Notes: generated by a model not told the origin, from the letters alone. A stretch of DNA of 64,000 nt from Candidatus Poribacteria bacterium (GCA_016215705.1 JACRIR010000229.1:18556-82555); one strand, 5' to 3'; counted from the stretch's first letter, positions 42,897-51,936 are shown. Program-made: numbers and translations.

Positions 42897-44768
42897 ATGG
42901 GGACTAAGGACCACGGCGCCGGCGGACGAGATCATGTTAGGCCGCGGAGAAAACTGCCCTGTGTCAACCATCCGAAAACTCCCGCCGCAGCTCGCTGCCA
43001 GGTTTGCGGGAATCCGATATGCTCTCAGTGTCTCACTTCGTACGAGGGCGCGCAGATTTGCAGCAGCCAATGCTGGAACGCGAGGGTAACGAGCGAATCC
43101 GCTACGGCAGCCACTGAGGAAAAGGCGCGCCGCAGAAAGAAGGAGAAAGTTGCGGATCGCGCGGTGACCATAGTATTGTTGAGCGCATTCATTATCATAG
43201 TGGCCGTCGCCGGGATTTTCGCTTACGTCAAGCTCTCGAATCATGCCGGAGAGAAGATTTGGGAGTACTCCGATTCAGCCGGATACCTTTCTTTTTCCAT
43301 TCAGCCGGATTCAAACACACTCTTTCTCCTGTCAAGGGACAAGCTCGAGGCAATCCACTCGCTTACGGGCAGAAGTACGTGGAGCGTCAAACTGCCCGAG
43401 AGGGTGAGCTCACCGAGAATATTCATAATTGATGATGATCGATGCCTACTGAGTCTCAAGAACAAGGTGCTCTTGTGCGGTTCGGCTCAGGCCACTCCCA
43501 TGTGGGTGTATTCGGCCCCTCAACCTTTCATGTCCGCCCGGCCGGTTTTCTTTGATAACCGTCTCTATTCGGCAAGCTCCGCAGGCGGATATCCCACCTT
43601 CTATTCAGGGGAAGATTCTGATTACTTCGACAGAGACTACTACTATCTCGAAGAGGATTTTGACTCCGAGGAAGGGGAGGACCTTTCCGTGTCGTGGAGG
43701 AAGAGGAGCCAGGGCCAGGACAAAGAAGAAAAGAAAGCATCGACCGTCAGCTCCGTCGATATGACTTCCGGTGCGCAATTGTGGAAAACCGAACTGGAAG
43801 ACCGCAGAGTCGGCGGCCTGATGGCTGATAAGGACTATGTCTATGTTGTCGCATATGATTTCGACGATGACTTGCGAAGCAGATACCGGTTACAAGCGGA
43901 AGATACCAAGTCCGGCGCTGAACAGCAGGCTGGATCGGACGAACAAGTCGGAAGCGCTCAACTCTGGGCCTTGAATGCTGCGACCGGAAAAGCCGAATGG
44001 AAACTGGAGGGCGGAGGAGGCTTCGTCATTCCTCCAATGATGAGCGGGGAAGGCATCGTCTTTTCGACCGAAAAAAATATCTACTTGATCTCGGCGAGCG
44101 GGCAAATCAAATGGACTTATCCGATCCCGGACAAACTCATCAGCTCGTTTCAACCTTACACGGATAAACTGTTTGTGTCAACGAGTGACGGCTTCCTTTT
44201 TTGCCTCGATCTCGCAACCGGACAGAAGAAATGGATGACTGAAATCGGGGATGATCCCGGCAGGATCGTCGTTTCGCCTCCGCTGCTTTATGTCTCCGGC
44301 TTGGCCAGGAGAGAGGAGGTCGAACGCAAGGTGATTCCAACGAAACGGTGGCAAGGCTCAGAGGACCTGCTGAAAAAGGCCCTCAAACCTTCCGGCCCGA
44401 CGTATGAAAAGATTCTCCTCGGCATTGACATCGAGAGCGGCCAAACACGCGTGTCAATACCCAAGATCACCGGCAATTTTGCACACGGGGGCGGCGTGCT
44501 CTATGCGCTTCGCTATTTCGAATGGATGCAGTTCCTCGATGCGAGCGCCGATCCTACTCAATTATCAAAGACTGTCTCAAACCTCGGCGCCTATGATGCC
44601 TTGAGCGGCGAGAAGATTTGGGAGACTGCGATAGAGGGATACGCCTCGAACCTCAGTTTGGGAAAGAACGCTGTTTTCATTACTGCGCGTTTTCAGGAAG
44701 TCAGTCTGGCCGCCGACCAGGGCAATAAGATAATACCAACTCGCTTGATAGGTATTTCCCTCCAATAG
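42897..44768 (+). CDS. Membrane protein with B-box-like zinc domain and PQQ-type beta-propeller
   Basis: 623-residue protein. An N-terminal cysteine/histidine domain (CVNHPKTPAAARCQVCGNPICSQC... ICSSQC, about residues 22-58) resembles a B-box zinc finger in the cytoplasm. One membrane helix follows (VTIVLLSAFIIIVAVAGIFAYV, about 90-112). The rest is a periplasmic repeat domain of the PQQ/WD40-like type (WEYSDSAGYLSFSIQPD, LWKTELEDRRVGG, AEWKLEGGGGFVIPP, KKWMTEIGDDPGRIVVSPPLLYVSG, IWETAIEGYASNLSLGKNAVFITA). A very acidic loop with many Tyr lies near 240-285. Starts 15 bases after the FHA gene. Function unknown. Confidence 0.78.
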   Translation: MGTKDHGAGGRDHVRPRRKLPCVNHPKTPAAARCQVCGNPICSQCLTSYEGAQICSSQCWNARVTSESATAATEEKARRRKKEKVADRAVTIVLLSAFIIIVAVAGIFAYVKLSNHAGEKIWEYSDSAGYLSFSIQPDSNTLFLLSRDKLEAIHSLTGRSTWSVKLPERVSSPRIFIIDDDRCLLSLKNKVLLCGSAQATPMWVYSAPQPFMSARPVFFDNRLYSASSAGGYPTFYSGEDSDYFDRDYYYLEEDFDSEEGEDLSVSWRKRSQGQDKEEKKASTVSSVDMTSGAQLWKTELEDRRVGGLMADKDYVYVVAYDFDDDLRSRYRLQAEDTKSGAEQQAGSDEQVGSAQLWALNAATGKAEWKLEGGGGFVIPPMMSGEGIVFSTEKNIYLISASGQIKWTYPIPDKLISSFQPYTDKLFVSTSDGFLFCLDLATGQKKWMTEIGDDPGRIVVSPPLLYVSGLARREEVERKVIPTKRWQGSEDLLKKALKPSGPTYEKILLGIDIESGQTRVSIPKITGNFAHGGGVLYALRYFEWMQFLDASADPTQLSKTVSNLGAYDALSGEKIWETAIEGYASNLSLGKNAVFITARFQEVSLAADQGNKIIPTRLIGISLQ

Positions 44769-44776
44769 GGTGTTCC

Positions 44777-45880
44777 ATGCGTCTTCCGGAAAGTGGTGGG
44801 CCAATCACCAACCGCATCGTTGACCTGCTCGGAAACTCAATCGAGCTTACTACCGAGTATTGCTGCAAGTACCACCCCCGCAAGAATGCCACTTCCATGT
44901 GTGAATGTTGCGGAGCAGACCTCTGCTCCGATTGCTCAAACATCCGCACACGTCGAGTGGTCTGCTCCAAATGCATGAGCACGCTTGACAAGACGTTCTC
45001 CGGAATGGGACCGGCTTCGTTGTTTACGCGCGTATTCACCCATCCTTTTGCCATAGCGCTCGTCCTGATCTCAATCCTCGGCTACCTTCTTTTCAGCTTT
45101 GGTCAAACCCATCGAAAGGGGCTGCTCAGAGGCGCTTCTGCGGCTGTTGACGCCTCCGAAGAACAACTCCGCCTGAAAATGCTTCTCTATGCTCAGAAGG
45201 CGGAAAGAGTCGAAACACATGCCGACGCCCTGCGCGAGGAGGGCCGTCTTGGAGAAGCCAACCGTGACTGTGACCGCGCAAGAACGATCTACGAAATGTT
45301 GACCCAGGAGGCAACCGGCAGGTGGGAGCACAACATCGTTACGCTTGCCCGCGCGCGGCTCCTGGAAAAGATGGGGGAACACTCATACGCCGAGGGCCTC
45401 TACAGGAGTCTGGCCAACATGCCGGAGCCCGACAAGACGTACGCGGCAATCGCGCAATTTCATCTGGCGGTGTTACAAGAAAAGCTGGATCGCGAAAAGG
45501 CGTTGGAAACATACAATGCTTTTCTGCGCAGCCTGACCTTTGTTCCCGATAACCTTTCACGTGCGCTCAATGTGATGTCCCATACGGAAGGCGCCTACAA
45601 CTATGAGAGCCGTTTGCGCGCCGCCACGCGAACCGACTTTGATTTTGAGAAAGCGAAAGCGGAGGCGTCTCTCCGGATGGGGCGTCTACTTCTTGCTCTC
45701 GGGCGTCCCGAAGATGCAAAGGATAGCTTCAGGCTTGTGCTCGAGGAAGATGCGGGCTCAAAACTGGCCGACCAGGCGCGGACCGAGCTCGACAAAATGC
45801 GCGCGTTTGATAAGCAAAAAGAGCCTCTCGCCGAAAAGACCGAGCATGCGGAGAAGGTGGTGATAACTCACTTTGAGTGA
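44777..45880 (+). CDS. Membrane protein with B-box-like zinc domain and TPR repeats
   Basis: 367-residue protein whose N-terminus repeats the architecture of the preceding gene. A Cys/His domain (CCKYHPRKNATSMCECCGADLCSDC... VVCSKC, about 29-66) precedes one membrane helix (FAIALVLISILGYLLFSFG, about 95-113). A long helical region with tetratricopeptide-like repeats follows (AEGLYRSLANMPEPDKTYAAIAQFHLAVLQEKLDREKALETYNAFLRS; LRMGRLLLALGRPEDAKDSFRLVLEED). The two B-box-like proteins probably work side by side in the inner membrane. It starts eight bases after the previous stop and its end touches the rhomboid gene. Confidence 0.77.
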   Translation: MRLPESGGPITNRIVDLLGNSIELTTEYCCKYHPRKNATSMCECCGADLCSDCSNIRTRRVVCSKCMSTLDKTFSGMGPASLFTRVFTHPFAIALVLISILGYLLFSFGQTHRKGLLRGASAAVDASEEQLRLKMLLYAQKAERVETHADALREEGRLGEANRDCDRARTIYEMLTQEATGRWEHNIVTLARARLLEKMGEHSYAEGLYRSLANMPEPDKTYAAIAQFHLAVLQEKLDREKALETYNAFLRSLTFVPDNLSRALNVMSHTEGAYNYESRLRAATRTDFDFEKAKAEASLRMGRLLLALGRPEDAKDSFRLVLEEDAGSKLADQARTELDKMRAFDKQKEPLAEKTEHAEKVVITHFE

Positions 45881-45888
45881 GCATAGCC

Positions 45889-47169
45889 ATGCTGCTTCCT
45901 TATAGAATCGAAACCGAATCCGAGAAACTCAGCCTTCTCACGTACATTATCATAGGCGCGAATGCCGCAATATTCCTCTCCATGCGCTTTCTTCCCGCCT
46001 CGATGCTCGAGATGGCATACTATGATTACGGATTCATTCCCGAGCGGATTCATCTTTTCACCATGTTCTCCTCGATGTTCATCCATGTGGGCTGGCTCCA
46101 TATCGTCGGCAACATGTACTTCTTATGGCTTTTCGGGCGGGCTCTCGAAGGCAGAATGAACGGCGGCCTCTTTGTGGCTTTGTATTTCGGCAGCGGAATT
46201 GCCGGCGGCCTCCTCCAGGCATGGCTCACGCCGGACTATTTGACCGATGTTCCGTGCATCGGCGCGTCGGGGGCTATTTCGGGCGTTTTGGGAGCCTACA
46301 TGATCATGCATCCGCGCGAGGAGGTAGACTGCATCTATTTTTCGTTTGCTATGAGATATGCGACCTCGATATCACTTGCGAGTGTGTGGGTGCTTGGCTC
46401 ATGGTTTTTCCTGCAATTCGCAAATGCGCTCTGGCTCTCGCCAAAAACCGCGGAAGGAATGGTGGCGTTCTGGGCGCACATTGGCGGTTTCGCGTCTGCG
46501 GCTGTGGCCGCGGCTCTCTTCAAATATTCGGCCGCTCTCGCGCGAACAATACGACGGCGCTCAGGAACTGTTGCTCTCGAGGAGTACTCCGACCTCATTC
46601 ATAAAGGCCGCGTCGATGAAGCGGCGACACGGTTGAGCCTTGCCGTGAAAGCAAGTCCGTCGGATGCGCTCGTTCTCGCCGAATGCGGAAAACTCGAGTT
46701 GACCAGAGGCAACAGAAGCGGAGCGCGGAAACTGCTCAGGCGATCTCTCAAGAATGCGCTTGACCAAAAAAACGATGCAAAGGCAATCTCCGCCTACCTG
46801 GCGCTCACGACAGCGGGAGAGAACCCTCCCGATAACTCACGCCGCCTCATCATGGGCCGAAGGTTTGCTCGCCTCAAGAAGTACGGGCACGCGCTCGGCA
46901 TTATGTCTGAGGCCTTCGATGAAAAAAGCGGCGCCCGCAGCCCTGCCCCGGATTCCTCCGGGCGACGCAGCGGCAAGAAATCCGTTCTCGAGATGGAAGG
47001 CCTCGACAAACTGCTCTACGAGATTGCCGAAATCCTCGGCGGACCCTTGAAGGACCAGGCGCGCGCAGCCGCTGCTTATGGAATCCTTAAGGAGCTATTC
47101 CCGCATTCCCCCCGCAGCCTTGATGCCGAGTATCAACTTCGTAAACTCCGGGCGTTCAAGAAGGTGTGA
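45889..47169 (+). CDS. Rhomboid-family intramembrane serine protease with C-terminal TPR domain
   Basis: 426-residue protein. The N-terminal half is a six-helix rhomboid. It has the substrate-gate region MFIHVGWLHIVGNMYFLWLFGRALE, catalytic Ser in GASGAISGVLGAYM and catalytic His in FWAHIGGFASA. Between them is an unusually long loop facing the membrane. The C-terminal 200 residues are helical and TPR-like (SDLIHKGRVDEAATRLSLAVKASPSDALVLAECGKLELTRGNRSGARKLLRRSLK). ATG 45889 is taken as start. GTG 45877, overlapping the previous stop as GTGA, is the alternative. It is the last gene of the operon. The single-pass neighbours encoded upstream are plausible substrates. Confidence 0.85.
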   Translation: MLLPYRIETESEKLSLLTYIIIGANAAIFLSMRFLPASMLEMAYYDYGFIPERIHLFTMFSSMFIHVGWLHIVGNMYFLWLFGRALEGRMNGGLFVALYFGSGIAGGLLQAWLTPDYLTDVPCIGASGAISGVLGAYMIMHPREEVDCIYFSFAMRYATSISLASVWVLGSWFFLQFANALWLSPKTAEGMVAFWAHIGGFASAAVAAALFKYSAALARTIRRRSGTVALEEYSDLIHKGRVDEAATRLSLAVKASPSDALVLAECGKLELTRGNRSGARKLLRRSLKNALDQKNDAKAISAYLALTTAGENPPDNSRRLIMGRRFARLKKYGHALGIMSEAFDEKSGARSPAPDSSGRRSGKKSVLEMEGLDKLLYEIAEILGGPLKDQARAAAAYGILKELFPHSPRSLDAEYQLRKLRAFKKV

Positions 47170-47198
47170 TCCCGCTTAAGATACCGGTAAATCCGCAA

Positions 47199-47227
47199 TT
47201 GACTTTCGCCTGGCCGTAAGCTAACAT
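47199..47227 (+). promoter_or_regulatory. Promoter of the biotin carboxylase operon
   Basis: TTGACT (47199-47204), 17-base spacer, TAACAT (47222-47227). It lies in the 245-base gap after the rhomboid gene and shows that a new transcription unit begins here. Confidence 0.6.
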
Positions 47228-47414
47228 CTAACGGAGAAGTCGAATCTGTCCCGCAATCGGCATTTTTGGGGAAACCGACGCAGGTGTGAATTCATTCGCA
47301 TGGCGCCATCATCCTTTTTGTCCCAAGACGTTCATCGAATAAACCCAAGCCTGCGGAATCGCGGGACAATCCCGGTTACCCTTTATTGCAGGAAGAGTAT
47401 TCTGAGAAAGAACC

Positions 47415-49118
47415 ATGATGAATGAGAGCGCTTTTAGGCCTTCTTTTAAGAAGGTGCTGGTTGCAAACAGGGGCGAAATTGCGATAAGGATAATTCGCGC
47501 GTGCCAGGAATTAGGCATAAGAACGGTCGCGATTTACTCCGATGCCGACAAAAACTCTTTTTACTATCGCATCGCCGACGAAGCTCACAACATAAAGGGA
47601 TCAAGCGCCAGACAAACCTACCTGAACATAGAAAAAGTCCTGGATGTCGCGCGCAAGACCGGCTGCGCCGCAGTGCATCCGGGATACGGTTTCCTGTCGG
47701 AGAATCCCGATTTCGCCTCTGCGTGCAACGAGGCTGGCATAAAATTCATAGGGCCGTCGAGCGCGTGCATGAGGAAAATCGCGGACAAAGCGCATATCAA
47801 GAAGACGATGCAGGTCAATGGCATACCCGTGCTCCCGTCAATCGAGAGCGAAGCCGATTCAGATAGGCTGCGCATCTTGACGAAGGAAATGGGATTCCCG
47901 CTGATTGTAAAACCCTCCTTCGGCGGCGGCGGGAAGGGCATGCGAATTGTCCGGTCGGGGGAAGAACTCGAGGACGCCCTGCGCTATGCAAGAGCCATAG
48001 GGAAGTCCGCTTTCCGCAACGAAGCGTTTTATATCGAAAAATACCTTGAAAAGCCCCGACACGTCGAGGTGCAGATATTGGCCGACAGCGATGGAAAAAT
48101 TATCGCTCTCGGAGAAAGGGAATGCTCGATACAAAGGAGCCACCAGAAGCTGATTGAAGAATCACCCTCTCCCGCTCTGACGCCGGAAAAGAGAAATGAA
48201 GTGATCGAACTCGCGAAAAAGGCCGCAGCGGTCGTCGAGTACGAAAACGCCGGCACCATAGAATTCCTTTACTATGACGGCAGATTCTATTTCCTTGAGG
48301 TGAATGGAAGAATCCAGGTCGAACATTCAGTCACGGAGCTTGTTACCGGAATGGACCTCGTCAAGGAGCAAATCCGGATAGCCTGCGGAGGCAAGATAGA
48401 GGAATCCATGCAAGACATACCTGCCGATGGGTGGGCGATTCAGTGTCGGATAAATGCTGAAGACCCTTATAACCAGTTCGCCCCCAGCCCGGGCACGATC
48501 ACGGGTTATCGCGCGCCCGGAGGCATGGGAGTCAGAGTGGACACCGGTATTTTCATGGGCTATACCATTCCGACGCAATATGACTCGCTGGTTTCAAAAT
48601 TGTCGGTATGGGGAAGAGACCGAACCGAAGCGGTTTCGAGGATGCGAAGGGTTCTCAGCGAATACGTGATACTCGGTATTCGGACTCTGTTGCCTCTACA
48701 CAGAGCCATATTCCGCGAAAAAAATTTCCTCAACGGGGACTACACTACAAACTACGTCGAAGAACATCTTGAAGACCTCTTGGAAAGCATGAAGCAGATC
48801 GAGAAAAGCGAGAAATCTCATGATGAACTGCTGGCCGAAGTTTTCACCTCCGTCTGTCGTTTGGTTCTGAACGAGAACCACGCGCGAAATAGTAAGGCGA
48901 CGAGCGGTGTGGCCCCGTTTCCGGAGGGGTCGCACGCGGAGGTTTCGGAAGAAGAAACCATCGCCGTAATCGCAGCCGCGATTGCAGTCGCCATGGAATC
49001 CGAAGGAACCCCCATCCGCAGTCTTGCGCAACGGAGCGCTACGGTAAATACATGGGCAACAATCGGACGCATCGCTCAAATGAATCAGCGCTTGCCTTGT
49101 CTCCAACGGCAACGATAA
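47415..49118 (+). CDS. Biotin carboxylase subunit with C-terminal decarboxylase-type tail
   Basis: 567-residue ATP-grasp enzyme that carboxylates biotin. The biotin carboxylase N-domain (KKVLVANRGEIAIRIIRACQELGIRTVAIYSDAD), the ATP-grasp glycine loop (KPSFGGGGKGMRIV) and the active-site segment FYFLEVNGRIQVEHSVTELVTGMDLV are all present. Gly replaces the usual Thr of the NTRIQVEH motif. After about residue 455 a tail of about 110 residues is added. Its end (ETIAVIAAAIAVAMES... STVNTWATIGRIAQMNQRL) resembles the cytoplasmic end of gamma/delta subunits of sodium-pumping decarboxylases. No carboxyltransferase or biotin carrier gene is adjacent, so its acyl-CoA partner lies elsewhere. Confidence 0.88.
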   Translation: MMNESAFRPSFKKVLVANRGEIAIRIIRACQELGIRTVAIYSDADKNSFYYRIADEAHNIKGSSARQTYLNIEKVLDVARKTGCAAVHPGYGFLSENPDFASACNEAGIKFIGPSSACMRKIADKAHIKKTMQVNGIPVLPSIESEADSDRLRILTKEMGFPLIVKPSFGGGGKGMRIVRSGEELEDALRYARAIGKSAFRNEAFYIEKYLEKPRHVEVQILADSDGKIIALGERECSIQRSHQKLIEESPSPALTPEKRNEVIELAKKAAAVVEYENAGTIEFLYYDGRFYFLEVNGRIQVEHSVTELVTGMDLVKEQIRIACGGKIEESMQDIPADGWAIQCRINAEDPYNQFAPSPGTITGYRAPGGMGVRVDTGIFMGYTIPTQYDSLVSKLSVWGRDRTEAVSRMRRVLSEYVILGIRTLLPLHRAIFREKNFLNGDYTTNYVEEHLEDLLESMKQIEKSEKSHDELLAEVFTSVCRLVLNENHARNSKATSGVAPFPEGSHAEVSEEETIAVIAAAIAVAMESEGTPIRSLAQRSATVNTWATIGRIAQMNQRLPCLQRQR

Positions 49119-49195
49119 AAGGTAGCGCGGATGCATGCACGAATTTATTTGCACAGACACCCCTGATTGGCAATCCGGGAATGCAACGAGGCGAG

Positions 49196-50155
49196 ATGAA
49201 GAATAGCAGAAAGGGTGGCGGCGCGCGAAGCCGTGGCGGGCCGGCAAACCCGACTACGGAAGAACGACCTGGCCGCAAGAAGACAAAAGCCCTTCCAAAG
49301 TTCGCTGTCATCGGAGGCAGCCAGGCTTTTCGCTTTCTTGCTGACGGAACCCGCAAGCAACGGCTCGGCGAGCGAGAGACTCCTTTTGGCAAGAGCCAGC
49401 CTGTTTACCTGTTTGATTCGCCTGTGGGAAGCTATCTCTTCATGTCGCGCCATGGGGAGAAAGGTTATTCCGTCGCCGCCCCGTTCGTGAACTATCGAGC
49501 GAATATTTATGCGCTTAAAGACATCGGTGTCAGACAGATAATCTCGTGGTCCGGCCCTGGCGCAATAAGCGCTCATTTCAAGATAGGCCGGCTTGTTATT
49601 GTTGACGATCTCATAGATGAGACCCGTCACAGGCCGAGCACCTTCTACGAGCATGGCGGGCTGGGATTCATTCGGCAGAACCCGGTCTTCTGCCCGCATC
49701 TACGCTCTCTGCTCAAGCAGGCGCTCGAAGCGCTCGGAATGGACTTCGCCGCCAAAGGCGTGTACGTGTGCACCGAAGGCCCCCGTCTCGAAACCCCTGC
49801 CGAGATTCGCAAGTTCTCGCTCTATGGCGCCGATCTGGTGGGTATGACACTGGTCCCCGAGGTTTTTCTAGCCAGGGAACTCGAGATGTGCTACGCCGCC
49901 CTCTGCTATGTTACTAACTATGCGGAAGGCATAAGACCCGCCGAATTTCGGCCGGGAGTTCTCTTCGAGGGGCTCGCAACCGAAGAAGAGAGACAGTCCG
50001 TCGAGGCGACCATTCAGAGTTTCCCGCAAATGATGGAGGCTATGACTGCGCTCACGGAGGCGAAACCTTCGGAATGCGCATGCGAAAAATTGATGCAACG
50101 TTATCGGGACAGAGGCGACGTTGGGAACGACTGGCGCGAATGGATTAAGCATTGA
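49196..50155 (+). CDS. Nucleoside phosphorylase of the S-methyl-5'-thioadenosine phosphorylase type
   Basis: 319-residue PNP/MTAP-family enzyme. Family motifs are visible in KFAVIGGSQAF, FMSRHGEKGYSVAAPFVNYRANIYALKDIG, CTEGPRLETPAEIRKF and VGMTLVPEVFLARELEMCYAALCYVTNYAEG. The reaction is phosphorolysis of methylthioadenosine or a related nucleoside. A basic N-terminal extension of about 30 residues (MKNSRKGGGARSRGG...) precedes the fold. The ORF is open back to 49052 inside the carboxylase gene. ATG 49196 is chosen because of GAGG upstream and the end of the carboxylase at 49118. The next gene encodes a nucleoside-deaminase-type amidohydrolase that overlaps it, so the two probably act in one salvage route. 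Confidence 0.85.
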   Translation: MKNSRKGGGARSRGGPANPTTEERPGRKKTKALPKFAVIGGSQAFRFLADGTRKQRLGERETPFGKSQPVYLFDSPVGSYLFMSRHGEKGYSVAAPFVNYRANIYALKDIGVRQIISWSGPGAISAHFKIGRLVIVDDLIDETRHRPSTFYEHGGLGFIRQNPVFCPHLRSLLKQALEALGMDFAAKGVYVCTEGPRLETPAEIRKFSLYGADLVGMTLVPEVFLARELEMCYAALCYVTNYAEGIRPAEFRPGVLFEGLATEEERQSVEATIQSFPQMMEAMTALTEAKPSECACEKLMQRYRDRGDVGNDWREWIKH

Positions 50156-51399
50156 TACTTCGCAGCAAGTACCTCATAGATTCAACAGGACGAACAACCG
50201 AAGATGCGGAAGTCGTCACAGAAGGTGAACGCATTCGCGCAATACGGAAGAAAGGCTCGGCCCCCGGGGTTTCAGAGGAGGGCGTGGTGGACCTGGGCTA
50301 CGCCGCGCTGTTGCCGGGTCTTGTCAATGCCCACACGCACCTGGAACTCAGCGCCGCCCGATCGAGTGTAAGACTGCAGAAGCGATTCACCGACTGGCTG
50401 CGCGAAGTCGTGCGAGTGACAAGCGAGTGGACAGAAGACGATTTCGATTCTTCTCTCGGCGAAGGGATATCGGAGAGCGTTCGAGCCGGCATCACCTGTG
50501 TGGGGGACATCTCGCGCGGAACAGGAGATACGCGCAAATATCGTGAGAGCGGCATGCGTGTCCGCTTGTTCTGTGAAGTAATAGATTTCAATCCGAAGAC
50601 CGCCGAACGAACGCTCGAATCTCTGAAGGAGCGGATGAACGACCATCCATCCTACGAAAAGCTGTTGATAGGAATAGGGACGCACACCCCCTATACAGTT
50701 TCGGAAAAACTCCTGAAGCGGTGCATAAAGCTTGCGCACGAAAACAACTGGATGCTCTGCATTCATCTCGCCGAAACGAGGGCCGAACTGGAATTCCTGC
50801 TCGAGGGAACGGGAGAAATTCTGGATTTTCGAAAAGATTTCGGCCTGCCTCCGGAATGGAAACCGCCCGGTACCTCGCCCGCCCGGTACCTAGAGAGCCT
50901 CGGCTTCTTCGAGAGACCGGCTATGCTTGTTCACTGCAATTATCTGGAAGAGGATGATTTCGAGATTATCGCGCGCTCCAATTCAAGCGTTGTCTTCTGC
51001 CCGCGCAGCCATGAGTATTTCGGCCACGACGCTCACCCCGTGTTCAAAATGCTCGAACGCGGGATAAATGTCGCCCTTGGAACTGACAGCCTGCTGAGCG
51101 CCCCCACCTTGAGCGTACTCGATGAGATCAGGTTCTTACATGATCGTTATCACGCAATCGGAGCCGAAGTCTTTCTCAAGATGGCGACGACCAACGGCGT
51201 CAAAGCCTTGGGTCTTTCGCGAGACGTGGGGCCGATCGAACACGGCTGCTATGGCGATTTTGTGGGAGTCGCACTCTCGGAAGAACTACTCCGGAAATAC
51301 CCAGACCCGCTTCACGCCGTTCTTTCAGGGCAGTCTAAGATAATCTTCTCGATGGTCGGCGGCGTAACCAACCTCGACCTGCGATCCGAACGTGCTTGA
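50152..51399 (+). CDS. Amidohydrolase, nucleoside (SAH/MTA or aminodeoxyfutalosine) deaminase type
   Basis: 415-residue metal-dependent deaminase of the ATZ/TRZ (SsnA) group. Metal-binding residues are visible in LPGLVNAHTHLEL, CIHLAETRAE, MLVHCNYLEEDD and NVALGTDSLLSAPTLSVLDEIR. The start is TTG 50152, which overlaps the stop of the phosphorylase gene (TTGA), a sign of translational coupling. Placed beside an MTAP-type enzyme, deamination of methylthioadenosine (giving methylthioinosine for phosphorolysis) fits best. The menaquinone-route enzyme aminodeoxyfutalosine deaminase (MqnX) is close in sequence and cannot be excluded. No other menaquinone genes are in the window. Confidence 0.83.
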   Translation: MILRSKYLIDSTGRTTEDAEVVTEGERIRAIRKKGSAPGVSEEGVVDLGYAALLPGLVNAHTHLELSAARSSVRLQKRFTDWLREVVRVTSEWTEDDFDSSLGEGISESVRAGITCVGDISRGTGDTRKYRESGMRVRLFCEVIDFNPKTAERTLESLKERMNDHPSYEKLLIGIGTHTPYTVSEKLLKRCIKLAHENNWMLCIHLAETRAELEFLLEGTGEILDFRKDFGLPPEWKPPGTSPARYLESLGFFERPAMLVHCNYLEEDDFEIIARSNSSVVFCPRSHEYFGHDAHPVFKMLERGINVALGTDSLLSAPTLSVLDEIRFLHDRYHAIGAEVFLKMATTNGVKALGLSRDVGPIEHGCYGDFVGVALSEELLRKYPDPLHAVLSGQSKIIFSMVGGVTNLDLRSERA

Positions 51400-51423
51400 C
51401 TTTTCCTGATTTACCATTATAAG
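51396..51423 (+). promoter_or_regulatory. Promoter of the small zinc-ribbon gene
   Basis: TTGACT (51396-51401), 16-base spacer, TATAAG (51418-51423), about 75 bases before ATG 51498. The -35 begins within the last codons of the upstream gene. Confidence 0.55.
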
Positions 51424-51497
51424 ATTCCCTTGATTGTTCCGAAGGACAAACATAGACATGGAACATGCAAACGTCAGGCGTGCGATGGGGGTAACGC

Positions 51498-51713
51498 ATG
51501 GGTTACTATGTCCATCTCAGCAAGGCGTCGGGTGAGGCGCGAATTCACTATGGCAATTGTCCGCAATGCAACCACGGATTTGGCTCTCAGTACACGCCCG
51601 AGAAATTGGAAGCCGGGAAATGGCTTGGTCCATTCAGTTCCTACAGTAACGCCGAGGCGGCGGCTGAAGAGACTGAGGCCCGTGTTCTCGATTGCGTTGA
51701 TTGCATGCCCTAG
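51498..51713 (+). CDS. Small zinc-ribbon-like protein
   Basis: 71-residue hypothetical protein. Two CxxC pairs at Cys21/Cys24 (NCPQCNHGFGS) and Cys66/Cys69 (LDCVDCMP) are spaced as in a zinc ribbon. The N-terminus MGYYVHLSKASGEARIHYGN is beta-rich and the middle (SSYSNAEAAAEETEARV) helical. GGGGGT precedes ATG 51498 and it has its own promoter. I do not recognise a function. The organised cysteines and promoter make it a real gene rather than chance. Confidence 0.7.
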   Translation: MGYYVHLSKASGEARIHYGNCPQCNHGFGSQYTPEKLEAGKWLGPFSSYSNAEAAAEETEARVLDCVDCMP

Positions 51714-51762
51714 CCGCTAAGTTGCCAGGATTCCTGCCCAAAATACAGAGAGCCATTCTTTT

Positions 51763-51784
51763 GTCATTCCGGCGAAAGCGGGAA
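51763..51784. repeat. GTCATTCC-GCGAAAGC repeat
   Basis: GTCATTCCGGCGAAAGCGGG palindrome. A related inverted form (ATTCCTGCCTTCGCGGGAAT) lies at 57278-57300. The 51714-51936 gap has no gene. Confidence 0.5.
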
Positions 51785-51872
51785 ACCGCTCCATCAATAT
51801 GCCAGCGGCATAAGTTCCCGGTTGATTCTCTCAGAATGCTTCCGACCACATTCATTTGCCCGTTTTCGTGAT

Positions 51873-51902
51873 TTGATGAAAGACTATAGCCCGTGTTATA
51901 AT
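51873..51902 (+). promoter_or_regulatory. Promoter of the HD-domain gene
   Basis: TTGATG (51873-51878), 18-base spacer, TATAAT (51897-51902), 35 bases before ATG 51937. Confidence 0.6.
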
Positions 51903-51936
51903 TGCCGATAATACGAGGACTTCTTTAGGGGATGCC

